The notes under the pieces are model-generated. The model was not told the origin of the DNA. It made no database searches and saw only the letters and a program-made list of their open reading frames with translations. The translations under genes were made by a program, and so were the position numbers. Positions 46,779 through 56,865 of a DNA stretch of 64,000 bases are shown in pieces. Source of the stretch: Paraphoma chrysanthemicola (taxonomy: Eukaryota > Ascomycota > Dothideomycetes > Pleosporales > Phaeosphaeriaceae). How positions within the stretch are numbered: the first letter of the stretch is position 1; the number at the start of each line of letters is the position of its first letter. The stretch spans positions 1,984,001-2,048,000 of the forward strand of contig JAGMWG010000002.1 in the NCBI GenBank assembly GCA_020744225.1, given 5' to 3'.

Positions 46779-47555
46779 TCAATTCTCACGCTGCTCGCTC
46801 TCACTGGGGCTCTCCGAATCAGTATCCGTCTCTTCACCATAGTCTTTCCCATCACTCTCAGGCATCTTGTCATTGTCCTCAGCTTCTTCAATCTCATCAT
46901 CTCCTTCATCTTCTTCGTCACCACAAACTTCAACAGACTCCCACGTCACCTCAAAACCCTGTGCCTTATACAACTCAATCGTAAACTCTCGCATCAACAT
47001 CATCGACCACTCGCCCATGAGGTTCTTTCGCATCATCGCCGCCGTTTCCCGGTCCTCGAGCGCGCTTTCAACGTACTTGACAAACGCGAGACGCATGGCG
47101 CGCGTCGGCTCACGGAAGTAGAGGTGGATGCAGCGCGGGGGGAAGAGGGTCTGGTTGCATGTTGGGCAGCGGTTGGAGGTTGAACTGGCGAACCATTTTT
47201 GCAGGCAATGACAGCCGAAGATGTGCGAGCAGTGCGCGATTTGAGTGGCAGGCTCCAGCGTCGGATCTTCGGTATTGTCGTTGGAAACTGCACAGTGATC
47301 TTGAGATTCTGGGATAACGGCGCTCGAGTCTGCGGTGTTTTCTATCGAGACACGAGGGAAGCTGATGGCTTGGGCTTGTGGTAGTGACGATGGTGTGTGA
47401 GTTGCTGCCGAAGAAGAAGTGGTGAGTGGCTCCCGACATATTGGGCAGTCGAGAGGCTCGTTGAGGGTGGTATCGATCATTCCATGGGCGAGGAAGTCAG
47501 CCTTTGATTTGAATGGCGGAGGTGGTTTAGTTGGAGAGGATGCTGTCTGACTCAT
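46779..47555 (-). CDS. RING-type zinc finger protein with long loop and acidic tail (second of three)
   Basis: 258-aa single-exon protein. A conserved lead-in, DFLAHGMID, is followed by CPICREPL, then a loop of some 70 residues rich in Ser/Thr/Ala, and the second half of the RING, HCSHIFGCHCLQKWF to CPTC. The fifth ligand site is again Gly, although the neighbouring Cys and His in FGCHC could substitute. A helical region follows (FREPTRAMRLAFVKYVESAL) and the end is strongly acidic (DEEDEGDDEIEEAEDNDK). The latter is unlike the other two RING proteins. Probable ubiquitin ligase function is by family only. Confidence 0.78.
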   Translation of the reverse strand: MSQTASSPTKPPPPFKSKADFLAHGMIDTTLNEPLDCPICREPLTTSSSAATHTPSSLPQAQAISFPRVSIENTADSSAVIPESQDHCAVSNDNTEDPTLEPATQIAHCSHIFGCHCLQKWFASSTSNRCPTCNQTLFPPRCIHLYFREPTRAMRLAFVKYVESALEDRETAAMMRKNLMGEWSMMLMREFTIELYKAQGFEVTWESVEVCGDEEDEGDDEIEEAEDNDKMPESDGKDYGEETDTDSESPSESEQREN

Positions 47556-48070
47556 AGTAGAGTATTGTGGCGCTCGCTAAGGATGAAGCAACCAAGTAAA
47601 GATAGTAGGGACGGCAAACCGCAATGACACAATCGTGAGGAGACCGAAATTATTGATCGCAACCTCGACTTTAACAAGAAGCAGATTGTGAAGTTGGAAA
47701 GAGAGAGGCGGAGGATGTCAGGAAAGAGCGTTTGGGGTGATCAGATGTGTATGGTCAGCAGCATACCGCCTTATGTAGTATGGTCACACGCATAGGCGGC
47801 AGCGCACTTCACAGTCATCACACAAACGCAGCTAGGGTGCGGTGAGAAGAAGGAAATGCATGATGGTACACTAACATTTGAAGCCGGGCACTAAGAAGCA
47901 CTCGAACCACTAGAAAATGAAAGAACTAAAATGCAACCCTGGGTATCCTCACAAGATGTAGCAGAACCACACAACAACGAGATACCAATATCTGAATACC
48001 CTCAAAGTCCCAACCCAACCAAGGAACGCAACGAAACTAACCCCAAAGATAGATAGACCCTTCCAACACC
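47556..48070. other. Intergenic within RING cluster
   Basis: 515 bp, promoter of the second RING gene and 3' end of the third. No coding frame supported. Confidence 0.4.
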
Positions 48071-48475
48071 CTAAAAAAATCCTTCCATCCAACGACCCAA
48101 CGGCTGGGCCGCCGAAGTCGGTCGCTTCGGCCACAACTCCATCCTGCACATCGGGCAGGTGTTGTGGCTCCGAAACCACTCGAGAAGACAAGACCACCCA
48201 AACTCGTGGCCGCATGGAATGACCTTCATTCCCGGTTCCGGGATATCTGCCGACCCTCGAGGGCGGGCGTGCGCGGGCTCAACTCCCTTTTGCTCTGGGG
48301 AGCAGGCCTGGTGGTGGTGGGTGGCGGCATCGCCGTCACAGGTCGCGCGGTAAAGCGGCTTCAGACAAATGCCGCAGTCGTCTTCGGCCGGACTGGTGTC
48401 GCAGATGGTAAGGAGGAGCCCCTCCTTTTGGAAGACCTCCACGGACGGGTAGGCGGCGATGGTGGTGGAAGACAT
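48071..48475 (-). CDS. Small RING-type zinc finger protein (third of three)
   Basis: 134-aa single-exon protein. RING halves are CGICLKPL and PCGHEFGWSCLLEWF to CPMC, separated by a loop of about 50 residues with several His (THHHQACSPEQ). As in its two neighbours the fifth zinc-ligand position is Gly (HEFG). The N-terminus (MSSTTIAAYPSVEVFQKEG) shows no signal peptide. The protein ends soon after the RING (LGRWMEGFF). Gene order and shared HxFG...CLxxW signature argue for local duplication of an ancestral gene, followed by strong divergence of loops and tails. Confidence 0.78.
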   Translation of the reverse strand: MSSTTIAAYPSVEVFQKEGLLLTICDTSPAEDDCGICLKPLYRATCDGDAATHHHQACSPEQKGVEPAHARPRGSADIPEPGMKVIPCGHEFGWSCLLEWFRSHNTCPMCRMELWPKRPTSAAQPLGRWMEGFF

Positions 48476-48865
48476 GGTGGTGGTTTGGTGGTGGTAGTAG
48501 AAGTGGCTTTGGTAGCAAGTGGTAGTAAAAGTAGCTTTAGTAGCAAGTAGGGATGCTAGTAGTAGACTGGATATGAGAGAAGCTGTGATGGATGAAGAAT
48601 CTCCCTTCGGGAGGGCCAGGAGTTCCTTTAAGGAGGAGACGCACGGACTGTGATCTGAGTGAATTGAAGCGACATGCAGTCGGTTGCTAGTGTACCATTG
48701 TACTCACTCTAAACGCTCCCCAGATCACACGGCGCTTCAGTCGAACATCGGATCAACGCTGCCTGAGCTGCGGACGAACACCTGGACATGCTGTGAGGAT
48801 TCTCGAGCGCTGCTATAGACTGATCGATCGATACTCAAGAAGGCCCTGAGAATATCTAGCCTGCA
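48476..48865. other. Intergenic
   Basis: 390 bp upstream of the third RING gene and downstream of the methyltransferase; no feature seen. Confidence 0.4.
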
Positions 48866-50044
48866 CTACTTTCTAGCAACGACGACCACTCCTCTCACGA
48901 CGCCGGATCTACCCCACCAAGCGAAGAGAGATTTTGCAACACTGAAGTTCCCAATACCTAGGCCTAGCATCTTCAGCTTACTGTCCTGCTCAGCTAGATG
49001 CTGTGCCAAAGGTCCAAATACATGCTCAGAGATATCTACAATTTTGATGTTGTCAGCCGAGTAACCCACAGCACTCAGCTTCTGCTTGTACTCGTCTGAA
49101 GTGCCGAAATTTGCCCACGGAGCGCCCATGAGCGCTGTCAGGCCACGCAAAGCGAGCTTCTGCTTGAATGTAATGGATGGCGAAAGGCAGAGATCAAAAG
49201 CCATGAACGATGCGCGGAATTGGGTGTATGCGTGTCGAATGACGGGCCATCGTGACGGTGAAAAGTGGTATGCGGTATCCAAGGCGAGCATCCAGCACTC
49301 TGGCGAGCCCTTCAGGCTGTCATCTATGCGCTTCTTGACCTGAGGACTCCAGGAAGAAGGGTCTGCGGCATCTTCACAGAATAGCGAGATCACGCCCACC
49401 TCGCGTCCGCTAGGCGTCTTGGTAGCAGCATAAAGATCGTCGACGCCTTTGGTAGCGTATTTGGCTTGCACTGGATCCTTCGTGATGCCAACGTAGTGAT
49501 CGAACTTGACGCAATGTTCTCGGTCATCCCACCATCCTCGATCTTGAGGTCGCGGTGGAACATCGCTCATGAGATAGATAGTCTGATCGCCGCATCCGAA
49601 ACCCAGGTCGATCAACGTTCGCTGAACATGCTCATCCTTCACATCTGCAGCCTTACTATCATCTGCAATCCCTGCCTCAGCCAGTACAGCCTTGAGAAGA
49701 TCCCTACAGGCTTCCGCCATGGTCTTTTGCTTCTTCCCGTTACCCCAATGGCCCATGTTCATCCACATTGGAGTGGGCGCGTGCAGGTGCAATCGTCCAT
49801 GTTCCAGGCCGTACATTGAGTCTTGCTTTCCATCTCTTGCTCTCAACCACTTCGACACGGTCCATTTGCCTAGAGCGTACAACAGTGCTCCGAAGCCCAA
49901 GCTTACAGCCTCCGACACGATTGACGGCTCCCCGACACTCTTTACGCCAATAAGTCCGATCTCAGTAATGTAGTGCCGCACAATTATAGCGGCACCAACT
50001 GTGCAGAAAGCGTCGAAGGTGTTTGCAAATAATCGGAGTAGCAT
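48866..50044 (-). CDS. SAM-dependent methyltransferase, membrane-associated
   Basis: Class I Rossmann methyltransferase. The SAM-binding motif is LIDLGFGCGDQTIYL; further class I elements follow: VGITKDPVQAKYA, the acidic loop LFCEDAADPSSW, ECWMLALDTAYHFSPSRWPV (motif IV to VI region) and a C-terminal lobe with LKMLGLGIGNF. Upstream are hydrophobic stretches (FDAFCTVGAAIIVRHYI, VSLGFGALLYALG) that suggest membrane association. ATG 50044 is the first in-frame Met; the frame stays open, hydrophobic and protein-like to 50215 but begins there at GTG, so a short upstream exon or earlier start may be missing. The gene lies just downstream of, and co-directional with, an FAD oxidoreductase. Substrate unknown; lipids or a specialised metabolite are possible. 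Confidence 0.75.
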   Translation of the reverse strand: MLLRLFANTFDAFCTVGAAIIVRHYITEIGLIGVKSVGEPSIVSEAVSLGFGALLYALGKWTVSKWLRARDGKQDSMYGLEHGRLHLHAPTPMWMNMGHWGNGKKQKTMAEACRDLLKAVLAEAGIADDSKAADVKDEHVQRTLIDLGFGCGDQTIYLMSDVPPRPQDRGWWDDREHCVKFDHYVGITKDPVQAKYATKGVDDLYAATKTPSGREVGVISLFCEDAADPSSWSPQVKKRIDDSLKGSPECWMLALDTAYHFSPSRWPVIRHAYTQFRASFMAFDLCLSPSITFKQKLALRGLTALMGAPWANFGTSDEYKQKLSAVGYSADNIKIVDISEHVFGPLAQHLAEQDSKLKMLGLGIGNFSVAKSLFAWWGRSGVVRGVVVVARK

Positions 50045-50336
50045 AGCGTCATTGTGATCTGTGGGAAAGCCATAATTTGCGATTCCAACGTTGGCTCCGA
50101 ACACTGATCGCGGGCTAACCACATCTGGACATTTTGACAACACGAAGGAAGTGGTGACGCAAAGCAAGGGTATCAAAAAATTGAAGATTCCCAAGCATTG
50201 AATCTCATTCAACACAGCAGCTTTGTATCATTTATCTCTTCACCCGTGTTGCCGGTCAATCACCGCATCATTACTCGGGACAGCTAGGGTGAACGGATTC
50301 AGTATTGAACTACTACCATTTGGGTATCTTCGCTGG

Positions 50337-51749
50337 TTATAACTCGATCTGATTTCTCCTCTTCTGCAACCACGGTATCTCGACATCAAGATCACGAGCA
50401 ATGCGCATGGCGGAAACAACGCAGCCTTCGAGAAGCACCATCCCATCCCAGCACCAGCCTCCGGCTAGCCACACATTTCCCTCTCCATTCTTCCACTGTG
50501 GCACAGACTTGTCGTCCACATGAGGCTGCTCACCCTCTCCGAAGATAGCATTGACTATCCGCTGGCTCTCGGGACTGCGCAAGACGCGTGTAAACCTGGC
50601 CGAGTGTATGACAAGAGATGGGTCCAGAGGGCTGTATGGACATGTTGTTACGATCGCGCCGCAAGACTGAACGTGATGGGATTCGGTCTTTGTGTCGGAA
50701 TCTGCTGATGTTCGGAGATAGATGTGCTGCGCGCTATGGGTCTGCAGTGCTTGGCGAACCGGCGTCGTTTCCTTCAGCACACTACGGTCCGTGTGCACAA
50801 CGCTCTCCACCATCGTGGTAGGCATGCGTGCCATGTGGTGTTGTAAAGGTTTGAAGATGCGACCAACAACGTCTGGAGCGACCGCGAGGATTACGATGTC
50901 GAAGCGTTCCATGCACATGCCGCTGCCCGCCTGCTCCCACCAAACATTCACCCCCTTTTCTTGAGGCTCCACCAGTTTGACCGCGGCATTGAGCTCATAG
51001 TCGATGTCTTTGATCAATAGATCTTGCACACTCTTGACACCCTCGGAAACTGTGAAGTGCGGCGCACGGTGGGTCCTCCGCTTGTACTCTGTCAAATCGC
51101 TCGCGGGAAAATTCAGGAGTGTTTCGTGCGGGCACGTCGTTACGCTCGAGATGAGTGGCAGGAGGTAGTAGGTTACAAAGCGCCGCGGAGTCCATGTCCG
51201 TCCGAGGAACTGCCGCAATGTCTCGCCAGCGTGCGGTGCGATGAAGAAGCAGCACAGGGAGAACCAGCCATAGCAAACTGTGAGGTACAGCACCTCCACC
51301 AAGTATTGTATGGTCCCGATGGTTCTCGGTCGTGGCGCGAGCTGGTGCAGGTTTGAAGCATGCACGAAGTACGAAGTCTCCTTGCTCGCTGGGGCTTTCA
51401 GCGCCTCGGCGAACTCGAAAAGAAACGGCTGCGAATGGTACGGGACTTGAAGATGGTCGTATAGGGCTTTGAGGTTGTTGTAGAAGCCGCCGGCAAACGC
51501 GCGCATGGGCAGGTCCACGCGGTCTTCCGTCTTGAGCTCGGCGTTCGCTACAGATATGGAGGCGGCATCGAGAGATAGGGAGGTGCCCTATGCTGTCAGC
51601 GTCTCTACAAGAGCCATCTAAATCGGCAAGCTCACCGACTCGAAGATCCTGACAGCAAACCGGTTCCGACGGTCATTGTGCAGTAGGTGTGCAGTTGCCA
51701 GGCCGGCTAGCCCGGACCCTACAATCGCAACGCGCTTCTGCGATTCCAT
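50337..51749 (-). CDS. FAD/NAD(P)-binding oxidoreductase, amine-oxidase superfamily
   Basis: Flavoprotein of the amine oxidase/predicted NAD-FAD-binding protein type. 454 aa from exons 51749-51636 and 51587-50337; the 48-bp intron has a GTGAGC donor. The N-terminal dinucleotide motif GSGLAGLATAHLL is followed by the strand VRIFES, whose acidic residue contacts the ribose, and across the intron by SLSLDAAS, VDLPMRAFAGGFYNNLKALY and FLFEFAEAL. A central membrane-like stretch (VLYLTVCYGWFSLCCFFIA) and a C-terminal FAD contact (NVWLAGGWCWDGMVLLEGC) complete it. In bacteria related flavoproteins sit beside cyclopropane fatty acid synthase-type methyltransferases; here a methyltransferase lies directly downstream, so a shared substrate is a reasonable inference. 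Confidence 0.83.
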
Positions 51750-52205
51750 GTTGTGGCGTTTGTGAGAAGCTACCGTAGAGCTGCAATTGTGGTTCCCTTG
51801 ATAGACATGACGTGGAGTGTTGTCGAATTTCCCCGCGGCACGAAACGTCGCAAACTCTCGAGAAGCAACTTGTCAAGGGAGAGCTCCAATGAGAAAGCGG
51901 CCGCGCCTGCAGCTGCAACACGTGAAAAACATGGATATTGGCAAAAGACTAACCGCAACAGTGGGACCTGATTGAAACGTAGGCCGAGGCTTGTAAACGA
52001 CGATGTCTTGATGTCATTTCAGGATAATCGCAGGGATCTGGTTGGTTGGGAAGCGAGACGCGTTCCCGACTGATCATAGCCTTGCATACAGCGACTGGAA
52101 CATCATGCGACGACCTGCTCAACGCTGTGTACTCCAAAAGACAAATTGTATTGCTGAAGAAGCGGGACTGGACTCAATCTTACTGCAAATACCGATCTCA
52201 ACACC
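51750..52205. promoter_or_regulatory. Divergent promoter between two flavoenzyme genes
   Basis: 456 bp between the start codons of the FAD oxidoreductase (minus) and the monooxygenase (plus), so both are likely driven from a shared region. GC-rich pieces such as GCGGCCGC at about 51898 are visible; no regulator site can be named. Confidence 0.45.
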
Positions 52206-54130
52206 ATGGCTGGTTCAGAGAAGAGACCGGCAATGCGTATTGCCGTAATTGGCGCAGGGCAAGTGGCGACTATGCAGCAATTGCTTGGACGGAGCTAATA
52301 CTGGATACGTGTAGCCCCGGCGGATTGACTACACTGAAAACACTCTTGGAAGCATCGACACCGGAGCATCCAATCGAAGCAGTACTGTTCGAAGCGTGAG
52401 TACATCTGAAGTGTTCCAGAGTTGGCCCATGCTCACGTCCTACAGCGAAGACAATATCGGAGGCACCTTCCACTACCGCGCATACGAGAATGCAGAACTT
52501 GTCTCGTCCAAGCAACTGACAACCTTTTCGGACCATCGGTTCCCTTTGGATACTCCAGATCACATATCGCTGCCGCAATATGTAGACTACCTGCATTCCT
52601 ACGTCGACAAGTTTGCCCTGGGACCACTGATCAAATTAGGATGTCGTGTCAAGAGTATCGCGCCTCTTGCCAAATCTTCGGATCAGAGATGGAAGCATCG
52701 AGTCACGTACGCCGACAAACATCAAGGTGATGAAGAGCGCAATTTCGATTGCTCACATGTTGCTATCTGCACCGGGCTGCACGTGGAAGCAAACATCCCC
52801 ACAATCCCTGGCATCGAGAACGTGAAGGGTGAAGTCTTCCACTCTTCTCAATACAAGAAGAGGTCGCAGCTCACAGGAAAGGATGTCCTGATCATGGGCT
52901 GTGGAGAAACAGCAATGGGTGAGTACGCTCCTCTATCTATTTCTGCAGTCCTAACCTTGGACAGACATTGCCTATGAAGCCATGAAAGGCGACGCGAAGT
53001 CCGTCACAATGTGCTTCCGCAATGGCTTCCTATCCTTCCCCAAAGCTCTCTCGCGCTTTAAGGTCTTCGGCAAGCAATTCAAGGGTGGCCTCCCCATCGA
53101 CGGCCTTATCACCAACCTCTTTGAAACCGCCTACGTTCACCGTGCCATCGCCGCAAGCCGTTTCCGCTGGTTCGTCTCCGACTTCGTCATCAAGCGCGTC
53201 CTCTGGTTCCTGACCGGCACACAAGCCGGCATGAATCAACACGTTGGCGCTCTCCCTCACGACCGTCTCGGCCGTGCATTCGTCTTTCTCAACAAGAGCA
53301 GTAAGGCAATGCCGTATCTCAACCGTCCGTACCAAGAAAAACACCCCCTTGCCTTCCTAGGAAACGGGTACGTGGATCCGCCCGAAGACGCCCAATCCAA
53401 GCGCTGGGTCGACACGTGCTCGTTCCCTCAATCCTTCGATGCCACTGGTCGCGTGACGTTCGAGCCCCGTCCCGACCGCAAAGACTGGCGCCGACTCAAG
53501 GACACTGAGGTCCGTCCAAATTGCGTCGTATACTGCACAGGCTACAAGCAATCGTTCTCCTGGCTCGATGCATCATATCCCACAGCTTCAGACGCTACGA
53601 TCCGAAACATTGTCGCCCCGTCGGAAACCAGCATTGCCTACATGGGCTTCGTGCGTCCGGGCGTTGGCGCAATTCCACCGATTGCTGAACAGCAGGCGAT
53701 GTGGTGGACCGCACTCATCACAAATCGCATGTCCCTACCAACTGACCCGCCGCACTACCATCTCCTCGCGAAGCAAACATCGCGCATCCAGTATGGCGTC
53801 GATCACAGCGCGTATATGAGCACCCTAGCCAAAGACTTTGGCGGCGCACCCGGACTGCTTGAGCTGTGGAAAGCACATGGACTTAAAGTCCTTCTCGTAT
53901 ATTGTTTTGGTGCGAGTTTCGTCACGTTTTATCGATTGATGGGGCCGTTCAAGAGTCAAGGTGCGCCGGAGATAGCGAAGACGGAGCTCGCGGAGACGAT
54001 TACGCGGAGAGGCGTTCTTGGGAATTTGTTCTTTGGGGTGATTCCGATGGTGTTTTACGGCTCGATCAATTTGATTGCGTATACGCTGGAATTGCTGGGA
54101 TTGATACCCAAGGAGAAGCCAGTCGTGTAG
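52206..54130 (+). CDS. Flavin-containing monooxygenase
   Basis: FAD- and NADPH-dependent monooxygenase, 590 aa. Exons 52206-52258, 52315-52395, 52446-52918 and 52965-54130. The first FAD motif, GAGPGG, is split by intron 1, which begins GCAAGT and ends TAG: a GC-AG intron of 56 bp with branch GAGCTAATAC. No GT donor nearby keeps the frame. Other motifs: FEAEDNIGGTF; CTGLHVEANIP; the FMO-type FHSSQY; the second dinucleotide motif MGCGETAMDIA (split by intron 3); and VVYCTGYKQSF near the C-terminal side. Two hydrophobic helices end the protein (VLLVYCFGASFVTFY and VIPMVFYGSINLIAYTLEL), indicating a membrane anchor. Class B enzymes of this kind oxidise N, S or carbonyl groups; the substrate is unknown. 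Convergent with the helicase gene. Confidence 0.88.
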
Positions 54131-54413
54131 GATTGGGTGTGAAGAAGTAGTGTAACAAGAACGTTTCATTCCATCATACAATCTACATTATTCCGTGCTA
54201 TTCCGACTTTTTGTCTTGCCTTCATAGCGCACCAACTCCAGTCCTGATTGGAGATGAGATGTCATAAGCAACGAGATCGTCTATCCATCATAGATGATCT
54301 CTGAAAACGCCTCCCAATGCATCCAGTCAAACTCGGGTATACAAAGATATGGTACAAAAAAAGGCGACCCGAATATGACCCTGTATGTGAGTCAACACTC
54401 AAGATGTCAGTGT

Positions 54414-56524
54414 TCAGAAGTCGAAGTGAGACTCCCTTCTCTCACCACCGGAGCCACCCCTCCGGTCACCACCCCGACGATCGCCCCCAAAGCCACCACT
54501 TCTCCGCTCTCCGCCACCGAAGCCGCGATCTCCACCACCTCTCCTGTCACCTCCGAAACTCCTGTCACCACCGCGGGAGCCTCCGGATCCTCGATCACCA
54601 CCTCTTCTATCGCCTCCGAATCCTCTGTCGCCGCCCCGATCACCTCCGAATCCGCCTCTTCGGTCACCACCAAAGCCGCCGCCTCTGCTGCCGCCATAAC
54701 CGCCACGACCTCCACCACCACCGGACCTCCTGCCGCCGCCGCTAAAGACACTTGCTGGAACGGGAGGAGGTGTTGGCATACCCCATCCGAATTCTGCTAG
54801 ACGGTTCGCACCATCTACCAGGCCCCGCTTGTCACCGTACCACTGGTACGATCCAAACAGTCCGCGGAATGCAGCGTCGAGCTGATCAGGGTAGACTTTC
54901 TTGTGAGCTTCCACGCACTCAGAGAGGATCTGGCCGACGTTGGCCGGGACCTCTGCGGATTGGGTCATGTCGATTGTAGCGCACTCAACTTCGTTTGTGG
55001 CGTCCGTAAGAGGCAAACTGCGGAGACGTCTGGTGGCCTCTTGAGTCTCGAATGGAGAGAGGAATATCCAGCCCTCGCCCTCCTTACCCGCGCGGCCAGT
55101 ACGTCCAAGACGATGGATATAAGACTCGCGGTCGCGAGGGAGACCAATCTGAATGACGTGGGAGACGTTGGGGAAGTCCATGCCTCGTGCTGTCACGTCA
55201 GAAGAGAAAAGGATACCAGATTTGCAGTGACGGAAATCGTCTGCGGCTCTAGTGCGCTGAGCTTGCGAGAGTTTGGCGTGAATCTCGTAAGCACGCATGC
55301 CACTGAGGGGAGTGTTGCGCTTGAATCCTCCACTGAGCTTGTAGAAGACGGAAGCCGCAAGGGTCACCTCAGCAGTGCTGTTGAAGTAGATGATCGCCTT
55401 GAAAGGGCGTCCCTCGCCTGATTGTGCCCGCTGATGCTGTTGTGAAACAAGCTCGTACAGAGATGGCATGATATTCTCGAAACCAGCCACCTTGACGTAC
55501 TTCTGGGGAACTCGCTTATGGGTCGGCTCCTCATCCTCGCTGACGCACTTGGCGAAGTGGAAACCCGGACGAAGTGTCTTTCGCACGAGATCTACAACGT
55601 CGCGTGGGACGGTCGCGGAGAACATGAGGTTCTGGCGAGGGACTACCTCCGGGTCGGGCAAGAAGGTCTTGATCTCATCGATCTCTTTAGTGAAACCATC
55701 GTCAAGCAGACGATCGGCCTCGTCCATGACCAGCGCGTTCAGGTTGGGTGCCTTGATACCCGAGTATGGGTCCGAGAGGATATCGAAGATACGACCAGGT
55801 GTACCAACAAGAAGGTGGCAACCCTCACGCTGAGTCTTCTGAAGCATCATTCGCTTTTGTGTTCCGCCCACGGCTGTTTGTACGACGATTCCAGTGCCAG
55901 ATGTGACCTTCTTTGCCTCGACTGCAATCTGCTCGGCGAGTTCTCGCGTCGGTGAAATGACGATGGCTCTAATATCGTCCGCCTTGCCGCGCTTGTATCC
56001 GCGGGGCTTCTCGCCCAGCTTGGGGTCGTTCTGGACGATTCGTTGTATTACGGGCACAAGGAATCCAAGAGTCTTGCCAGTACCTGTCCTTGCTTGCGCG
56101 ATGCTAGAAACAGGTCAGATAGGCAGTAGAAAAGGCTGGAGCATGTTCCTTACACGTCGGCTCCGCTCAATGCTTCATTGATAGTCCGCGTCTGCACATC
56201 CGTCATGGTCGTGATTCTCATTGACTTCGTGATAACATTGATGATGTTAGGGTGCACAAGGCCACGTGCTGACAGTTCTTGGAACTCGGTGATGAGGCCA
56301 TCTTCAGCAATGGGCAGTTCGGCCTCCGCCTGCGCAGCCGCGATCTGTTGCCACTTGGCGCTGTGGTGGAAGCCTGCGGTCGTAGCACTGGCAATTCGTG
56401 TCGACGGTATCCGCAGTGCGCTTACAGCTCGGAGGGAAGATACCTGGAGGGCTCTAGACGGGGAGGCGGCTGCGCGAAAGTTCCTCGAAAGCGTCGCTGG
56501 GCATCGTCGCAGTGCGCCGAACAT
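54414..56524 (-). CDS. DEAD-box RNA helicase, mitochondrial MSS116/CYT-19 type
   Basis: ATP-dependent RNA chaperone, likely mitochondrial, helping group I/II intron splicing and mitochondrial transcript handling. 686 aa from exons 56524-56154 and 56103-54414; the 50-bp intron (GTAAGG donor) sits at the start of motif I. The N-terminus is a typical presequence (MFGALRRCPATLSRNFRAAA). Motifs in order: Q region FQELSARGLVHPN and TDVQTRTI; I ARTGTGKT; Ia PTRELAEQ; GG; Ib TPGR; II DEAD; III SAT; then IIYFNST, SSDVTARGMDFPNV and VI HRLGRTGRAG. The C-terminal 110 residues are an RGG-type tail of many GGDRRGG-like units, an RNA-binding low-complexity region. Length and layout match the MSS116 family; a nuclear paralogue is less likely given the presequence. 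Confidence 0.92.
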
Positions 56525-56865
56525 GGTGGGTGGGTGAAGGAAGTCTGCTGTGTGATGTTGGGCGTCAGAACAGTGTATTACAAAGCTCTAACAAAGAATG
56601 CAGTGTGAGTACGCCTGGTGTGTACGGCGACTTGGGATGAAAGAGTGGCTCGCGAATAGTGGTGTCGCAGGAGAAAGATGCACCAGAAACTTTTCGGGGG
56701 ACGTGCCCGACTTTGCGCTAGGGAGTCCGCATCACCGACCGCCGCCGATGCGACAGAGCAGATACCTGCCAACGCCATACTACAGACTTGCAATGGCGAA
56801 GGTCGCTTATACACAACATGTTCTATACTTTGTTTAATTAACGAGTCTACGATCAGAGCGCAAAG
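56525..56865. other. Intergenic
   Basis: 341 bp upstream of the helicase and downstream of the conserved membrane protein, both on the minus strand. No feature seen. Confidence 0.4.

Noticed and set aside
54414..54751. Gly-rich tandem DNA repeat as a separate element
   Set aside because: It encodes the RGG tail of the helicase in frame, so it is protein low complexity and not an independent repeat.
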